Assembly (NCBI RefSeq): GCF_001263795.1
Contig: NZ_LHUR01000042.1
Span: forward strand, 388,639 to 433,271
Length of the DNA stretch: 44,633 nt
Origin: Clostridium homopropionicum DSM 5847
GTDB taxonomy: Bacteria > Bacillota > Clostridia > Clostridiales > Clostridiaceae
Direction of reading: 5' to 3'
The position numbers were made by a program, and so were the translations under genes. Below are positions 9,464 through 18,124 of the stretch, piece after piece (positions within the stretch are counted from its first letter, which is position 1; each line of letters opens with the position of its first letter). The notes under the pieces were generated by a model. That model was not told the DNA's origin. It was given only the letters and a program-made list of their open reading frames with translations, and did not search any database.

Positions 9464-9492
9464 TATATACCACATTTTACGTTTCTTGTCAA
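9464..9492 (-). promoter_or_regulatory. sigma-A promoter of htpG
   Basis: On the minus strand TTGACA (9492-9487), 17 bases, TATATA (9469-9464). The CIRCE palindrome starts 11 bases downstream of the -10 box. Confidence 0.85.
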
Positions 9493-9501
9493 CATGGTGA
9501 C

Positions 9502-9547
9502 AGGCTGGTGAAAATAAACAAATTGACTTGTTCCTTTTCACCAGCCT
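9502..9547. terminator. inverted repeat downstream of the flavoprotein gene
   Basis: Arms AGGCTGGTGAAAA (9502-9514) and TTTTCACCAGCCT (9535-9547) are exact complements around a 20-base loop. The position fits a terminator of the minus-strand flavoprotein gene, but there is no clear U tract on that side, so its activity is uncertain. Confidence 0.5.
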
Positions 9548-9555
9548 GGGAATTT

Positions 9556-10365
9556 TTACTTATATCTATTTCTTACTTCATCTAGTTCTTCATGTCGTTC
9601 TATAAAATCCTTTGCCATTTCTCTAAGTAAAACTTGAAAATGCTCCTTAAGATTCTCTACTTCAAATCTAGTAGAAGGTTCATCATATTTCCATTGAATG
9701 CCCTCTTCTCCTTGAGATAAGGTTGCTTTTTGTCCACATATTGGGCAAATTGCAGTATTTGTTCCTTCAAATTTCCATATATCTGACCAGCAGGTTGGGC
9801 ATTCTCCCTTATTTGATTTTCTAGCTTCTCCAAATAAAGCTTTACCCATTTCTCTTGCTCTTTCTACTGCTCCTTCTCCTAAAATTCCTTCACCTGGCAA
9901 AGCTCCAAGGAACAAGTGACTATCTTTTAAATTAAAGCCAAGGAACCTAGCAATAGTGTTTAATCCTGCTAAAGTATATCCTTCCCAACCTTTAATTCCA
10001 TAAGTTGAAATAACCACGCAAGGTTTATTTGCTAAATCATCATAAAGCTGTCCTAAAGCTATTGCCCTATCTGCTAACAACTTAGTTACTGCAGCAGGTC
10101 CCAAAACATAGTCTGGAGCTGCAAGAATAATTCCATCTGCTTCTTTAATTTTATCTACTAAATAATATAATCCATCATCAATTGGACACTTTTTTCCCGG
10201 CATTAGACATACATAACATCCACGACAAGGTTGTAATTTTAAATCTGTAAGCTTTAATAATTCTAATTCATACTCTTCTCCAATAGAACTTGCAACTTCC
10301 TTCAATAAAATTTCTCCGTTAGCAAGTTTGCGCCTAGATCCTACCAAAGCTAAAATCTTTTTCAT
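9556..10365 (-). CDS. iron-sulfur flavoprotein (NADPH-dependent FMN reductase fold) with C-terminal zinc ribbon
   Basis: 269 residues. The N-terminal ~185 residues form a flavodoxin-like FMN reductase domain: ALVGSRRKLANGE for the FMN phosphate and VISTYGIKGWEGY. C47, C50, C53 and C60 give CX2CX2CX6C, the compact motif of the iron-sulfur flavoprotein (Isf) family that binds a [4Fe-4S] cluster. After it comes a CPTC...CPIC pair (about 199-220) that looks like a zinc ribbon or rubredoxin-like knuckle, not part of the standard Isf fold. It probably carries electrons in anaerobic redox defence; its partner is unknown. It stands alone next to the amino acid ABC operon on the same strand, 41 bases downstream. 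Confidence 0.8.
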   Translation of the reverse strand: MKKILALVGSRRKLANGEILLKEVASSIGEEYELELLKLTDLKLQPCRGCYVCLMPGKKCPIDDGLYYLVDKIKEADGIILAAPDYVLGPAAVTKLLADRAIALGQLYDDLANKPCVVISTYGIKGWEGYTLAGLNTIARFLGFNLKDSHLFLGALPGEGILGEGAVERAREMGKALFGEARKSNKGECPTCWSDIWKFEGTNTAICPICGQKATLSQGEEGIQWKYDEPSTRFEVENLKEHFQVLLREMAKDFIERHEELDEVRNRYK

Positions 10366-10406
10366 TTTTTACATCACCCTCTAATTCATTTGATTTTATC
10401 TAGTTT

Positions 10407-11150
10407 CTATTTTATTACCTTACTAAGAAATTTTTTAGTTCTATCCATAGTAGGATTATTGAATATTTCATTAGGAGAACCTTGCTCAATAATATTGCCT
10501 TCGTCCATAAATATAACCCTATGGGCTACTTCTTTTGCAAATCCCATTTCATGAGTAACCATTACCATGGTCATACCTTCTTTTGCTAAGTTTTTCATTA
10601 CCTCTAATACTTCACCTACAAGTTCTGGATCTAGAGCAGAAGTCGGTTCATCAAACATCATCACTTTAGGCTCCATTGCAAGTGAACGTGCAATTGCTAC
10701 TCTTTGCTGCTGACCACCTGAAAGGCTTGATGGATACATATCTCTTTTTTCTAGCAATCCTACTTTTTCTAATAACTTTTCCCCAATTTTTTCGGCTTCC
10801 CTTTTTTGAATCTTCTTTACAGTAACAAGCCCTTCAATGACATTTCCTAAAGCCGTCATGTGCGGAAACAAATTGAAATTTTGAAATACCATTCCAGTAT
10901 TTTTTCTCAATTCCCTAACTCTTCTGTTATACTCTTTTGAAGTAAGTTTTGAATCAAGCTCTACATCTCCAATTTGAATAGCTCCGCCATCAATCTTTTC
11001 TAGCCCATTCAAGCATCTTAAAAATGTAGTTTTCCCTGAACCACTAGGTCCTATTATTACAACTACTTCCTTGTGATCAATAGTTAGACTTACTTCCTTT
11101 AATACTTTTAATTCTCCAAATATCTTTACTACCTTCTCTGCTTTAATCAT
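10407..11150 (-). CDS. polar amino acid ABC transporter, ATP-binding protein
   Basis: 247 residues, the standard GlnQ/ArtM-type ATPase. Walker [10 protein letters not shown] (33-41), Q-loop in [18 protein letters not shown], signature [12 protein letters not shown], Walker [14 protein letters not shown] and switch VTHEMGFA are intact. It powers import of a polar amino acid or cystine through the adjacent permease. Last gene of the three-gene operon binding protein, permease, ATPase, with 12 bases between it and the permease. Confidence 0.95.
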   Translation of the reverse strand: MIKAEKVVKIFGELKVLKEVSLTIDHKEVVVIIGPSGSGKTTFLRCLNGLEKIDGGAIQIGDVELDSKLTSKEYNRRVRELRKNTGMVFQNFNLFPHMTALGNVIEGLVTVKKIQKREAEKIGEKLLEKVGLLEKRDMYPSSLSGGQQQRVAIARSLAMEPKVMMFDEPTSALDPELVGEVLEVMKNLAKEGMTMVMVTHEMGFAKEVAHRVIFMDEGNIIEQGSPNEIFNNPTMDRTKKFLSKVIK

Positions 11151-11162
11151 TAAATCACATCC

Positions 11163-11813
11163 TTAAGATGAATAACTCTTAGATAATTTTTTTTCAATTA
11201 ATCCAAGAATAAAAGAAAACATTGTACTCATAAGCCAATACATAATGGCAATGGCTATATAAAAAGGCATTACTACAAGATGCTTTGATATTAGTAGCTG
11301 GGATACACGTAGAAGTTCAGTTACAGTAATAATTGAAACTAACGAAGTTTCCTTAAGCATACCAATAAAGGTATTGCCCATAGGGGCAATGGCAACCCTA
11401 GCTGCTTGAGGCAATATAACCCTCTTCATTGCTTGCCTATAGGTCATTCCTAAACACATTGCTGCTTCCATCTGTCCCTTTGGAACAGACAATAAAGATC
11501 CTCTAATTGTTTCTGATAAATAAGCTCCAATATTTATACTAAGGGATATAAAAGCTGCTGTTAGTGGTTTAAGTGTTATTCCCCAATCTGGTAGTCCAAA
11601 ATATATAATAAATACTTGTACTAATAATGGGGTTCCACGAATAATAGAAACATATACCTTAGCTAGGGATACTAATATTTTATTTCCTGTTAACCTAGCT
11701 ATAGCTACAAACAAGCCAATAATTAATCCAAAGGTCATTGAAACTACAGTAATTAGTAGTGTATAATATGCCCCTTTTAATAAAAAGAATATTTCGGGCA
11801 CAACTAAATTCAT
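11163..11813 (-). CDS. polar amino acid ABC transporter permease
   Basis: 216 residues with about five membrane helices. The ABC-coupling EAA loop reads EAAMCLGMTYRQAMKRVILPQAAR (around residue 115-140), typical of the His/Glu/Gln/Arg/opine permease family (GlnP/HisM type); a single permease gene suggests a homodimer. The RGTPLLVQ motif (about 59-66) also marks the family. It sits between the binding protein and the ATPase genes, 30 and 12 bases away. Confidence 0.95.
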   Translation of the reverse strand: MNLVVPEIFFLLKGAYYTLLITVVSMTFGLIIGLFVAIARLTGNKILVSLAKVYVSIIRGTPLLVQVFIIYFGLPDWGITLKPLTAAFISLSINIGAYLSETIRGSLLSVPKGQMEAAMCLGMTYRQAMKRVILPQAARVAIAPMGNTFIGMLKETSLVSIITVTELLRVSQLLISKHLVVMPFYIAIAIMYWLMSTMFSFILGLIEKKLSKSYSS

Positions 11814-11843
11814 TTGTTAAAGCCTCCTTAAGTTCACTGGTAT

Positions 11844-12650
11844 TTATATAGTTGGTTCAACCCCAAACCATTTTACAAATATTGATTTATAAGTACCATC
11901 TGATTTCATATCTTCTAATGCTTTGTCTATAGCACTCAAAAATTCAGGATTTCCTTTACGTATAGCCATACCTGCATAGTCTTCTTTAATCGGTTGCCCA
12001 ACTGCTTTTACCTTTAAATTGTTTTTATCTACTATAGGCTTAATTGCAAAAAGATTATTTACTGTAGCATCTATTCTTCCATTATTTAAATCCAATAAAG
12101 TTGTGATAACATCGTTATAAGTTGCAATTTCGAAATTACCTACTTTAGGCATAGCCTCATTTCTAAGATAAGTCTCATCATTTGTTCCAAGTCCTACACC
12201 TATTTTTTTCCCTTTAAAATCTTCTATAGTTTTAATTGTACTATTATCTTCTTTTACTATAACATTAACTGAATTTTTTATATATGGCTTAGAAAAATCC
12301 ATTGTTTTTTTTCTTTCATCTGTAATTGTCATTTGACTTATTACAATGTCAAATTTTCCTTTTTCTAAACCAGCAATCATACCTGACCATTCGTTAGTAA
12401 TAAATTCAGCCTTAACTCCAATTCTCTTTGCTACTTCCTTTGCTATATCTGCGTCAAAGCCATCCAGCTCATTTTTGTCATTCAAGAAATTGTATGGAGG
12501 ATATGTTCCCATCAATCCAACTTTCATTGTTCCTGATTTTTTTATTTGGTCAAGTAGTGTAGCTTTTTGTTCTTCTTGCTTTGTACCACAACCAACTAAA
12601 ACCATGGTCATTAATATAGTTGTTACTACTAATTTGATTATTTTTTTCAT
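11844..12650 (-). CDS. polar amino acid ABC transporter, lipoprotein substrate-binding protein
   Basis: 268 residues. Signal peptide with lipobox VLVGC (Cys21) marks a lipoprotein. The solute-binding family 3 fold (SBP_bac_3) is clear: GTMKVGLMGTYPPYNF, ELDGFDADIAKEVAKR, MTITDERKKTMDFSKPY, and the late DYAGMAIRKGNPE. The ligand cannot be fixed by eye; Arg, Gln, His or cystine are the usual ones. First gene of the operon, ribosome site AAGGGGGAG. The region upstream is a transposase remnant, and a T-box leader reading in this direction lies beyond it (13684-13971), which suggests the operon was once under T-box control. Confidence 0.93.
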   Translation of the reverse strand: MKKIIKLVVTTILMTMVLVGCGTKQEEQKATLLDQIKKSGTMKVGLMGTYPPYNFLNDKNELDGFDADIAKEVAKRIGVKAEFITNEWSGMIAGLEKGKFDIVISQMTITDERKKTMDFSKPYIKNSVNVIVKEDNSTIKTIEDFKGKKIGVGLGTNDETYLRNEAMPKVGNFEIATYNDVITTLLDLNNGRIDATVNNLFAIKPIVDKNNLKVKAVGQPIKEDYAGMAIRKGNPEFLSAIDKALEDMKSDGTYKSIFVKWFGVEPTI

Positions 12651-12823
12651 AATTATAACTCCCCCTTTTATTATTTTTTATTAGCCGCTTGTAAAATCCC
12701 TAAACCCGTTAGGGTTCAAGGACTTTCAAGCTTTATCAAAAAGGATTTCCCCCACCGAATGTCGAATATTATATAAGTACCACCAAATATAAATTCAAAC
12801 TACATATAAGAAAGGGATTCCTT

Positions 12824-13529
12824 ATGATCAATTTAAAAAATCAAATTCATTTTTGTGATATTTATGAAGAAGTCGTAGATTGTTTTGCAGAAAACAAACC
12901 TAAATTCATTAAGCTCTTTGAGGAGCATATAAATTTAAAGTTATTAATACCTCAAAGTTTTTATAACGCCTACTATTCTCCAACTGGTAGACCTCGAGAA
13001 TATTCTCTATCCTCAATGCTTACCGCATTGATAGTTCAGAAAATACTTGGTATTTCTGAAATTCAAATGTTTACTAATATACTAAACTTATCTAGTGAAC
13101 TAAGAGCACTCTGCTAGTTTAATATATGATTCAAAAACCTTAATACCTATAATAAAGCGTTTTTTTGCTGAGCATAGTGATTTAAAGTACAACTTTTTTC
13201 TTGGCGATGCCGCTTTTGATTGTGATGACAATTATAAATATCTAATTAAAGAGTGTAGCATGATACCTATAATTTCTATTAATCCACGCAATTCATCTGA
13301 TTTACCGCAGCCTAGCGGCTTTACTGATGATAAAATTAGGACTATTACAGAAAGAACTAATAACATTGTGAAAAATCCGCTAGGTCTATCGACCTTAAAG
13401 ATAAATAAGACAACTGCCTTAAAAGCTGAGCTAATATTAGCTGGCATAACACAATTAATTGCTTTGATTATCAGCTATAAAATTAATAAAAAACATAGAA
13501 TACTTTCAATAAAATCTCTAATTGCTTAA
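12824..13529 (+). pseudogene. decayed DDE transposase (insertion-sequence remnant)
   Basis: Residues LLIPQSFYNAYYSPTGRPREYS and following match the N-terminal domain of a clostridial DDE transposase, but the frame stops at 13115-13117. The continuation is in another frame from about 13111: it includes the motif FLGDAAFDCDDNYKY, which holds a probable catalytic Asp, and then jumps from GFTDD straight to IRTITERTNN with the middle part missing, ending NKTTALKAELILAG. So at least two internal deletions and one frameshift are present. The family resembles IS1182-like elements. The upstream strip 12680-12780 has a small hairpin AACCCGTTAGGGTT and is probably IS sequence too; I could not see terminal inverted repeats. 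The insertion separates the T-box leader from the ABC operon. Confidence 0.85.
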
Positions 13530-13683
13530 CCATAACTACTTTTTTAAAATTTAATATTTATTTCTTAGACTGCTGCTTAGTTTTTTAAATTAATAATTTT
13601 GCAATTGGCTATTATTTTTTATAGATAATGTATATATATTAATATATTATACTTATATTTATATTTTTCAGAATCATTAGTCT

Positions 13684-13971
13684 AAAAAATACAAAAACTT
13701 CTACCCCTGTTACAGAGGCAGAAGTTTAACTTCCACGGTTCCACTCTGTTTATCATATAAAAATTATATGATAACTCTTAAATTTTTGGTACAATCATAC
13801 CTCAATTTTATAACGGGCATACCCGCTGAAGTCTACTAAGCTTCAATTCAGTGCTCTGAGATGCACTTCAGTTATTTCCTACTTAAAATCCCTTACAGCT
13901 AGGAGGATTTCTCTCTGAAAGTTTAAATAACCTACTCTTCTCGTCATTGCATTCACAATATTTAAATTATA
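13684..13971 (-). promoter_or_regulatory. T-box leader (tRNA-sensing riboswitch), orphaned
   Basis: On the minus strand the T-box sequence AGAGTGGAACCGTGG lies at 13747-13733. It is followed by a terminator with arms 13726-13714 and 13708-13696 and a T-rich tail, and preceded by a Stem I region that begins near GACGAGAAGAGTAG and includes CAGAGAG. Lower Stem I pairs GGTTATTT with AAATAACT. In the 3' side of the presumed specifier loop the best candidate codon is AGG (13880-13878, Arg), a tentative reading. The next gene in this direction is the amino acid ABC operon starting at 12650, but a transposase remnant lies between. The 150 bases just downstream (13530-13683) are AT-rich with no gene seen. 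Confidence 0.92.
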
Positions 13972-13977
13972 TTCCCA

Positions 13978-14006
13978 ATTATAATTATTAATATACAATA
14001 AGTCAA
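13978..14006 (-). promoter_or_regulatory. sigma-A promoter of the T-box leader
   Basis: Minus strand TTGACT (14006-14001), 17 bases, TATAAT (13983-13978), placing the start near 13971, just before the T-box 5' end. Confidence 0.85.
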
Positions 14007-14031
14007 TAGGTTTAATAGTATTTGGTTCGCA

Positions 14032-14078
14032 TTTTTCTAAGGTGTTTTTCTAAGGTGCCTGGCACCAGAGAAAAGAGT
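14032..14078 (+). repeat. REP-like repeat copy 1, with 13-bp boundary duplication
   Basis: Core GGTGCCTGGCACC followed by AGAGAAAAGAG, in the forward sense. The 13 bases TTTTTCTAAGGTG occur twice in tandem (14032-14044, 14045-14057), the second running into the core. It ends 12 bases from the stop codon of the minus-strand ABC permease gene. Confidence 0.9.
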
Positions 14079-14089
14079 TTTTCGAAGGA

Positions 14090-15724
14090 CTATATTACAA
14101 AAGCCTTTCTCCAGGCAATTGCGTCTATGGATATCATGACTAAAATACACATATAAACACCGTAGCTATTTAAAGCACATACATAGTGTATCAACCATAG
14201 CGCCCCTAATAGCATCATCAATCCCAAGGTGCTTAAAACCTCTTCTCCTTGTTGAGCTACCTCATAGCTTTGAGAAAATGGCAAGGCTTTTTTAGTAAAT
14301 TTAAAGCAAAGTACTACATATAAAAGCATGTTTAATAACACTAATATCAAATCATCAAATATTCTTAATCCAAATATACCCATAAATATTATGCTTTCAA
14401 CAATAAATATAGGTATCAAAAGCTTAATTATAAAAGCTTTTAGAGTTCCTTTAAAAATTGATGCTGTCTCTTTAATGGGTAATACTTTATAAATCCAAGC
14501 TGCCTTATACTTGCCTGAAAACTTCATCATAGTAATTAGCGTTGGAATTAATATTGCACATAAGTAAATTGTTAAATACATTTTACTAGCTGCTATTTTT
14601 GACCAGCCTTTGCTTCTTAAATCATTAAAAATAAAGATAAAAGGAAATATTATAGAAAAACCTAATGATGGATATACCTTAAGCTTAAATTCTCTTTCGT
14701 TTTTAACAATATTTGTTGCGAAAGTAAAAAAGCTTCTTTCTTCCTTGGTTAAGCATACTATTTTTGATATTGCATTAATTAACCTTTTGCTATCCTTTTT
14801 TCCTCTAGAAGTATTATTATTAAGTTTTTGAAGATTTCTTTCAAAGACAGGAATGAACTTTATATAGAGAGCTATTGAAATTATTGGTATGATAACAGCT
14901 AAAGCAGAAAATATTATAAAGTTAGTGTTATAATTCTTTTTCAAAATTACTTCAAAAGGTGCTCCAAACCATATTGGGACTATAAAATATTGCCACCATT
15001 TTGGAACAAATGTCACATTTATATGAACAATGTTAAATAGTCTTCCAACTAATTGATACTCTACGGCTATAACTATAGAAAGCCCTATCTGAACATAGTT
15101 AATAATATCCTTTAGTTTTTCTCCATCAAAAAATTTTAATATTAAAATATATATCAAGGCAGTAATCACTACTATAAATAAATTCATAAGAATTATTTCT
15201 AATAAAAAAATTATGAAAAATAAGATACCATGTTTAATTATTGAAGTTATTAAAGCTAGTCCTGCTAATGCAACTGTTAAAAATAACATATAAATAAATA
15301 CATGAATTGCTTTTGCTACATTTAAGGTTTTGCTATCAACTGGCTTAGTGAATATTATGTTCTTATCTCTAATATCTAAAAGTACAGATGAAAAATCAGA
15401 AATCAAAGTAGACATGAGCATAAATATCAATATGCCAAAAATAAGACTCATTTGAAATATATAATTTTCTCCAAGCATTACTATAGGAATCATAATTGCA
15501 CCTAAAATCATATATAACCATAAAGATTTTATAAAACTATTAGAGTCTTCTTCATCTTGATCATCTGCTTTTTTTCGAGAGTTTCCTAAAGCAGTTGGAA
15601 CCCTTCTACTATCCATAGTAAGTTTTACTTGCAGTATTTTTCTCATTATAGAGTAGTCCACTCCTACTGCTTCAAAAAATCCTTTGAACTTATCTAGAAC
15701 TATCAAAGTTTTAAATTCCTTCAT
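14090..15724 (-). CDS. ABC exporter permease, large polytopic subunit
   Basis: 544 residues with about twelve hydrophobic segments from residue 68 onward, the first after a charged cytoplasmic stretch (KKADDQDEEDSNS). It has no ATPase motif. The start codon follows the ATPase stop with no spacer (15725/15724), so the two form one exporter of the ABC-2 class. Similar pairs in Firmicutes are annotated as putative exporters without a known substrate, and none can be named here. A REP copy lies just beyond the stop. Confidence 0.8.
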   Translation of the reverse strand: MKEFKTLIVLDKFKGFFEAVGVDYSIMRKILQVKLTMDSRRVPTALGNSRKKADDQDEEDSNSFIKSLWLYMILGAIMIPIVMLGENYIFQMSLIFGILIFMLMSTLISDFSSVLLDIRDKNIIFTKPVDSKTLNVAKAIHVFIYMLFLTVALAGLALITSIIKHGILFFIIFLLEIILMNLFIVVITALIYILILKFFDGEKLKDIINYVQIGLSIVIAVEYQLVGRLFNIVHINVTFVPKWWQYFIVPIWFGAPFEVILKKNYNTNFIIFSALAVIIPIISIALYIKFIPVFERNLQKLNNNTSRGKKDSKRLINAISKIVCLTKEERSFFTFATNIVKNEREFKLKVYPSLGFSIIFPFIFIFNDLRSKGWSKIAASKMYLTIYLCAILIPTLITMMKFSGKYKAAWIYKVLPIKETASIFKGTLKAFIIKLLIPIFIVESIIFMGIFGLRIFDDLILVLLNMLLYVVLCFKFTKKALPFSQSYEVAQQGEEVLSTLGLMMLLGALWLIHYVCALNSYGVYMCILVMISIDAIAWRKAFVI

Positions 15725-16516
15725 TTATCCCACCTCTTGAACTATTGATACAAATTCTTCAGCAATTGATTTATGCTCATTAAAGCCAGTAAGCTGATTA
15801 AATATTTCCTCCAAGGAACCTTCCATGCAATTATCTTTTAGCTCTTGGAAGCTTCCATTAGCTACTATCTGTCCATCCTTAATCAATATAATTCTATTAC
15901 TTATTTTTTCAACTACATCCATAATGTGGGAAGAATAGAGTATAGTTTTTCCATTTGCAGCTAGTTCAGATAAAATCTCCTTTACTACCATTACACTATT
16001 AGCATCAAGTCCACTTAAAGGCTCATCCCAAAATAAGATATCTGGATTATGCAAAAGGCTTGATATTATGAGCACCTTTTGTTTCATACCTTTTGAATAT
16101 GAAGATATTCTCGAATCGTAAAATTCTTCTATTCCAAAGATTTTCATGAGTCTTTGTGCTTTATTATCCGCCTTTACCTTTTCTAACCCGTATAACTCAC
16201 CTATAAAGGTCAGATATTCTCTTGCGGTAAGGGTATCATATATTTCAGCTATTTCTGGAACATATCCAATTTTTTTCTTATATTCTATATTATTGTTGCT
16301 TATATCTTGTCCTAAAATTTTTATTTCCCCTGTATAGCCCTCTATTAGTCCTAAGATTATTTTTACAGTTGTGCTCTTTCCTGCTCCATTAGGCCCAATA
16401 TAACCTATAATTTGACCTTCATGTACTTCTAAGTTTATACCTTTTAACACTTCTTTTTTGCCAAAATTCATTTTTAAATCTCTTATGGTTATTATAGGTT
16501 CTTGATTACTATTCAT
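15725..16516 (-). CDS. ABC exporter ATP-binding protein
   Basis: 263 residues. Walker A GPNGAGKST (about 39-47), Q-loop YVPEIAEIYDTLTA, signature YSKGMKQK in place of LSGGQ, Walker B DILFWDEPLSGLD, and switch SSHIMD. The modified signature and the C-terminal extension are typical of ABC-2 efflux ATPases (CcmA/YhaQ-like). It pairs with the permease that begins at the base after its stop codon. Drug, peptide or sodium export are all possible. Confidence 0.92.
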   Translation of the reverse strand: MNSNQEPIITIRDLKMNFGKKEVLKGINLEVHEGQIIGYIGPNGAGKSTTVKIILGLIEGYTGEIKILGQDISNNNIEYKKKIGYVPEIAEIYDTLTAREYLTFIGELYGLEKVKADNKAQRLMKIFGIEEFYDSRISSYSKGMKQKVLIISSLLHNPDILFWDEPLSGLDANSVMVVKEILSELAANGKTILYSSHIMDVVEKISNRIILIKDGQIVANGSFQELKDNCMEGSLEEIFNQLTGFNEHKSIAEEFVSIVQEVG

Positions 16517-16705
16517 ACGCTTACGCTCACTCCAATTCCAAGTTTTATATCAAGTAAATATTACTATAATTATGTTTATTTTACAACAAATATAAAATAA
16601 TCAATATATTTTAAAACCTCCCTCAATAAATATAAGTACAATTACGATAAAGCTATTAACATATTAAATGGCTGGCAAAACTCTAATTTCTAGGAGGTGA
16701 TATTA

Positions 16706-17086
16706 TTGAAAATTCAAAGTTCATTAGTTAATTTATCAGGAGCTTCCCAAAAGATAGAAATCTATTCAAAACAAGAATCCTTAAATGCTTGGACAGATAA
16801 AAGTACATCTAAAGAAAATGGCTCAAATGCATCTTTGCTAAAAGCTGATTTTTTAGAACTGACTGCTAAAGATAAATTCATGTCAGAAATTTCTAGTAAG
16901 CCTATAGAAAAAAATGAGGGGATAGAAGTATCCATTAGCGAAGAAGATAAGCAAAAGATAATATTACTTGAAACCTTCTTTGAGTCTGTTACTGGAAAGA
17001 AATTTAAGTTTTATGTACCAGAAAAAATTAAAATTAAAGATGCTAATCTAGAAAAATCTATTCCTAATGTTGATTTTATAGTATAA
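16706..17086 (+). CDS. conserved clostridial protein of unknown function
   Basis: 126 residues from the chosen TTG start (MKIQSSLVNLSG). An in-frame GTG at 16697 would overlap the ribosome site AGGAGG (16692-16697), so the TTG eight bases further on is preferred. The N-terminus, with MKIQSS and a later ESLNAW, reads like a small family I recall only as hypothetical proteins in clostridia. No signal peptide, membrane segment or catalytic motif is visible; the middle is Ser/Lys-rich and probably disordered. Alone on its strand, ended by a shared terminator. Confidence 0.7.
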   Translation: MKIQSSLVNLSGASQKIEIYSKQESLNAWTDKSTSKENGSNASLLKADFLELTAKDKFMSEISSKPIEKNEGIEVSISEEDKQKIILLETFFESVTGKKFKFYVPEKIKIKDANLEKSIPNVDFIV

Positions 17087-17087
17087 T

Positions 17088-17120
17088 AAAGAATCCACCT
17101 AGTGTGCTGGTGGATTCTTT
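17088..17120. terminator. bidirectional terminator between convergent genes
   Basis: Arms AAAGAATCCACC (17088-17099) and GGTGGATTCTTT (17109-17120) pair exactly, with a T-run on the + strand inside the second arm. Confidence 0.88.
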
Positions 17121-17128
17121 TAGCATTG

Positions 17129-17893
17129 CTATTTTAGATTATCGCAGTAGTAAATCATTGCTTCTCTTAAGAATGCTGCAAGGCCTTCTTTATACTTGTC
17201 AATATTCGCTGTAAAGCGTTCATCATTAACATATAAATCTCCAAGCCCTCTAAATATTTCAGGTGTACAGTTGTAAAAACTATCTGTAATATATTGCCTA
17301 AAATCAGCTACTGCCTTCTGAACTTCTGAGTCTTTTGGCCCTTTTTCCATATTTGCTGCAATCCTTTTATAAATTTCATCTCCCCTTGCGGTAATTCTAG
17401 CCCAGTCCTCTTTTTTGTACTTAGATGTCTTTTTTATGCTTTCTTTATATGCATCACTATTTCCGTATCTTTCCTTTGTTTCCTCAGCATATTTTTGCTT
17501 ATGCTTTTCTATCTCGCTCATATCAAATCCATCAAACATTTCTTTATTACTCATTTCTTTTCCTCCTTCAATTGAATCTATTGTTTTCTCTACAGACTGA
17601 ATTATCCTCTCAAGTCTTTCTCTTTTTTCAATTAATAATTCTCTATGTGCCCTTAAAGCATGCCTTCTGTCAAAACCTGGTCTTCTCATAATATCCTTTA
17701 TTTCTTGCAGGTTAAAATCTAGCTCTTTAAAGAACAAAATCTGCTGCAATTTTTCAAGGTCTGTATCAGAATAAAGTCTGTATCCGGCCGGACTTTCAGA
17801 CTCTGGTTTTAAAAGTCCTATCTGATCATAGTGATGCAGTGTACGTACGCTTACCCCCACCAAATCAGCAACTTCCTTCACCTTGTAATACAT
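17129..17893 (-). CDS. MerR-family regulator of TipA type (HTH plus TipAS domain)
   Basis: 254 residues from MYYKVKEVADLVGVS. An N-terminal MerR winged helix (1-70, VRTLHHYDQIGLLKPE...GYRLYSDTDL) is followed by a coiled-coil dimer helix (about 75-115) and a C-terminal TipAS antibiotic-binding domain (about 135-254, ERYGNSDAYKES...AFLREAMIYYC). TipA proteins bind thiopeptides and other hydrophobic drugs and activate their own promoter. An upstream 16-codon extension of the frame is dropped because ATG at 17893 has AAAGGAGGAG before it. The promoter has a 19-base spacer with a centred inverted repeat, as MerR activators need, so the gene is probably autoregulated. Confidence 0.93.
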   Translation of the reverse strand: MYYKVKEVADLVGVSVRTLHHYDQIGLLKPESESPAGYRLYSDTDLEKLQQILFFKELDFNLQEIKDIMRRPGFDRRHALRAHRELLIEKRERLERIIQSVEKTIDSIEGGKEMSNKEMFDGFDMSEIEKHKQKYAEETKERYGNSDAYKESIKKTSKYKKEDWARITARGDEIYKRIAANMEKGPKDSEVQKAVADFRQYITDSFYNCTPEIFRGLGDLYVNDERFTANIDKYKEGLAAFLREAMIYYCDNLK

Positions 17894-17945
17894 TAAATCT
17901 CCTCCTTTGAGCAATGTTATTAAATTTAATTTCCCCTGCACCTTT

Positions 17946-17976
17946 ATAATAATCCATGACGCAACGTCAGAGTCAA
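17946..17976 (-). promoter_or_regulatory. MerR-type promoter with 19-base spacer and operator
   Basis: Minus strand TTGACT (17976-17971), 19 bases, TATTAT (17951-17946). The spacer holds TGACGTTGCGTCA (17969-17957), a perfect 5-3-5 inverted repeat. Over-long spacers of 19 bases are the hallmark of promoters twisted into shape by MerR-family activators. Confidence 0.88.
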
Positions 17977-17993
17977 CAGTTTTTTATTTATTT

Positions 17994-18045
17994 AAACAAA
18001 TAAAGGTGCCAAACAAATAAAGGTGCCTGCCACCGGAGAAAAGAG
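17994..18045 (+). repeat. REP-like repeat copy 2 (left flank of the RAYT gene), with 17-bp duplication
   Basis: The 17 bases AAACAAATAAAGGTGCC occur twice in perfect tandem (17994-18010 and 18011-18027). The second copy continues into TGCCACCGGAGAAAAGAG. The core GGTGCCTGCCACC has one change from the palindrome. Forward orientation, 80 bases upstream of the RAYT start. Confidence 0.92.
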
Positions 18046-18124
18046 TTTTTATTCCTCGATTAGGTTTAATTATATAATTTAAGGCTATAATTTTAAAAAA
18101 CTAAATTCATTAAGGAGAATTCAT

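Noticed and set aside
13260-13529. Open frame of 89 codons treated as a separate gene
   Set aside because: It is the C-terminal piece of the transposase whose N-terminal part is at 12824-13117; the frame runs continuously from about 13111, so it was joined as one pseudogene.
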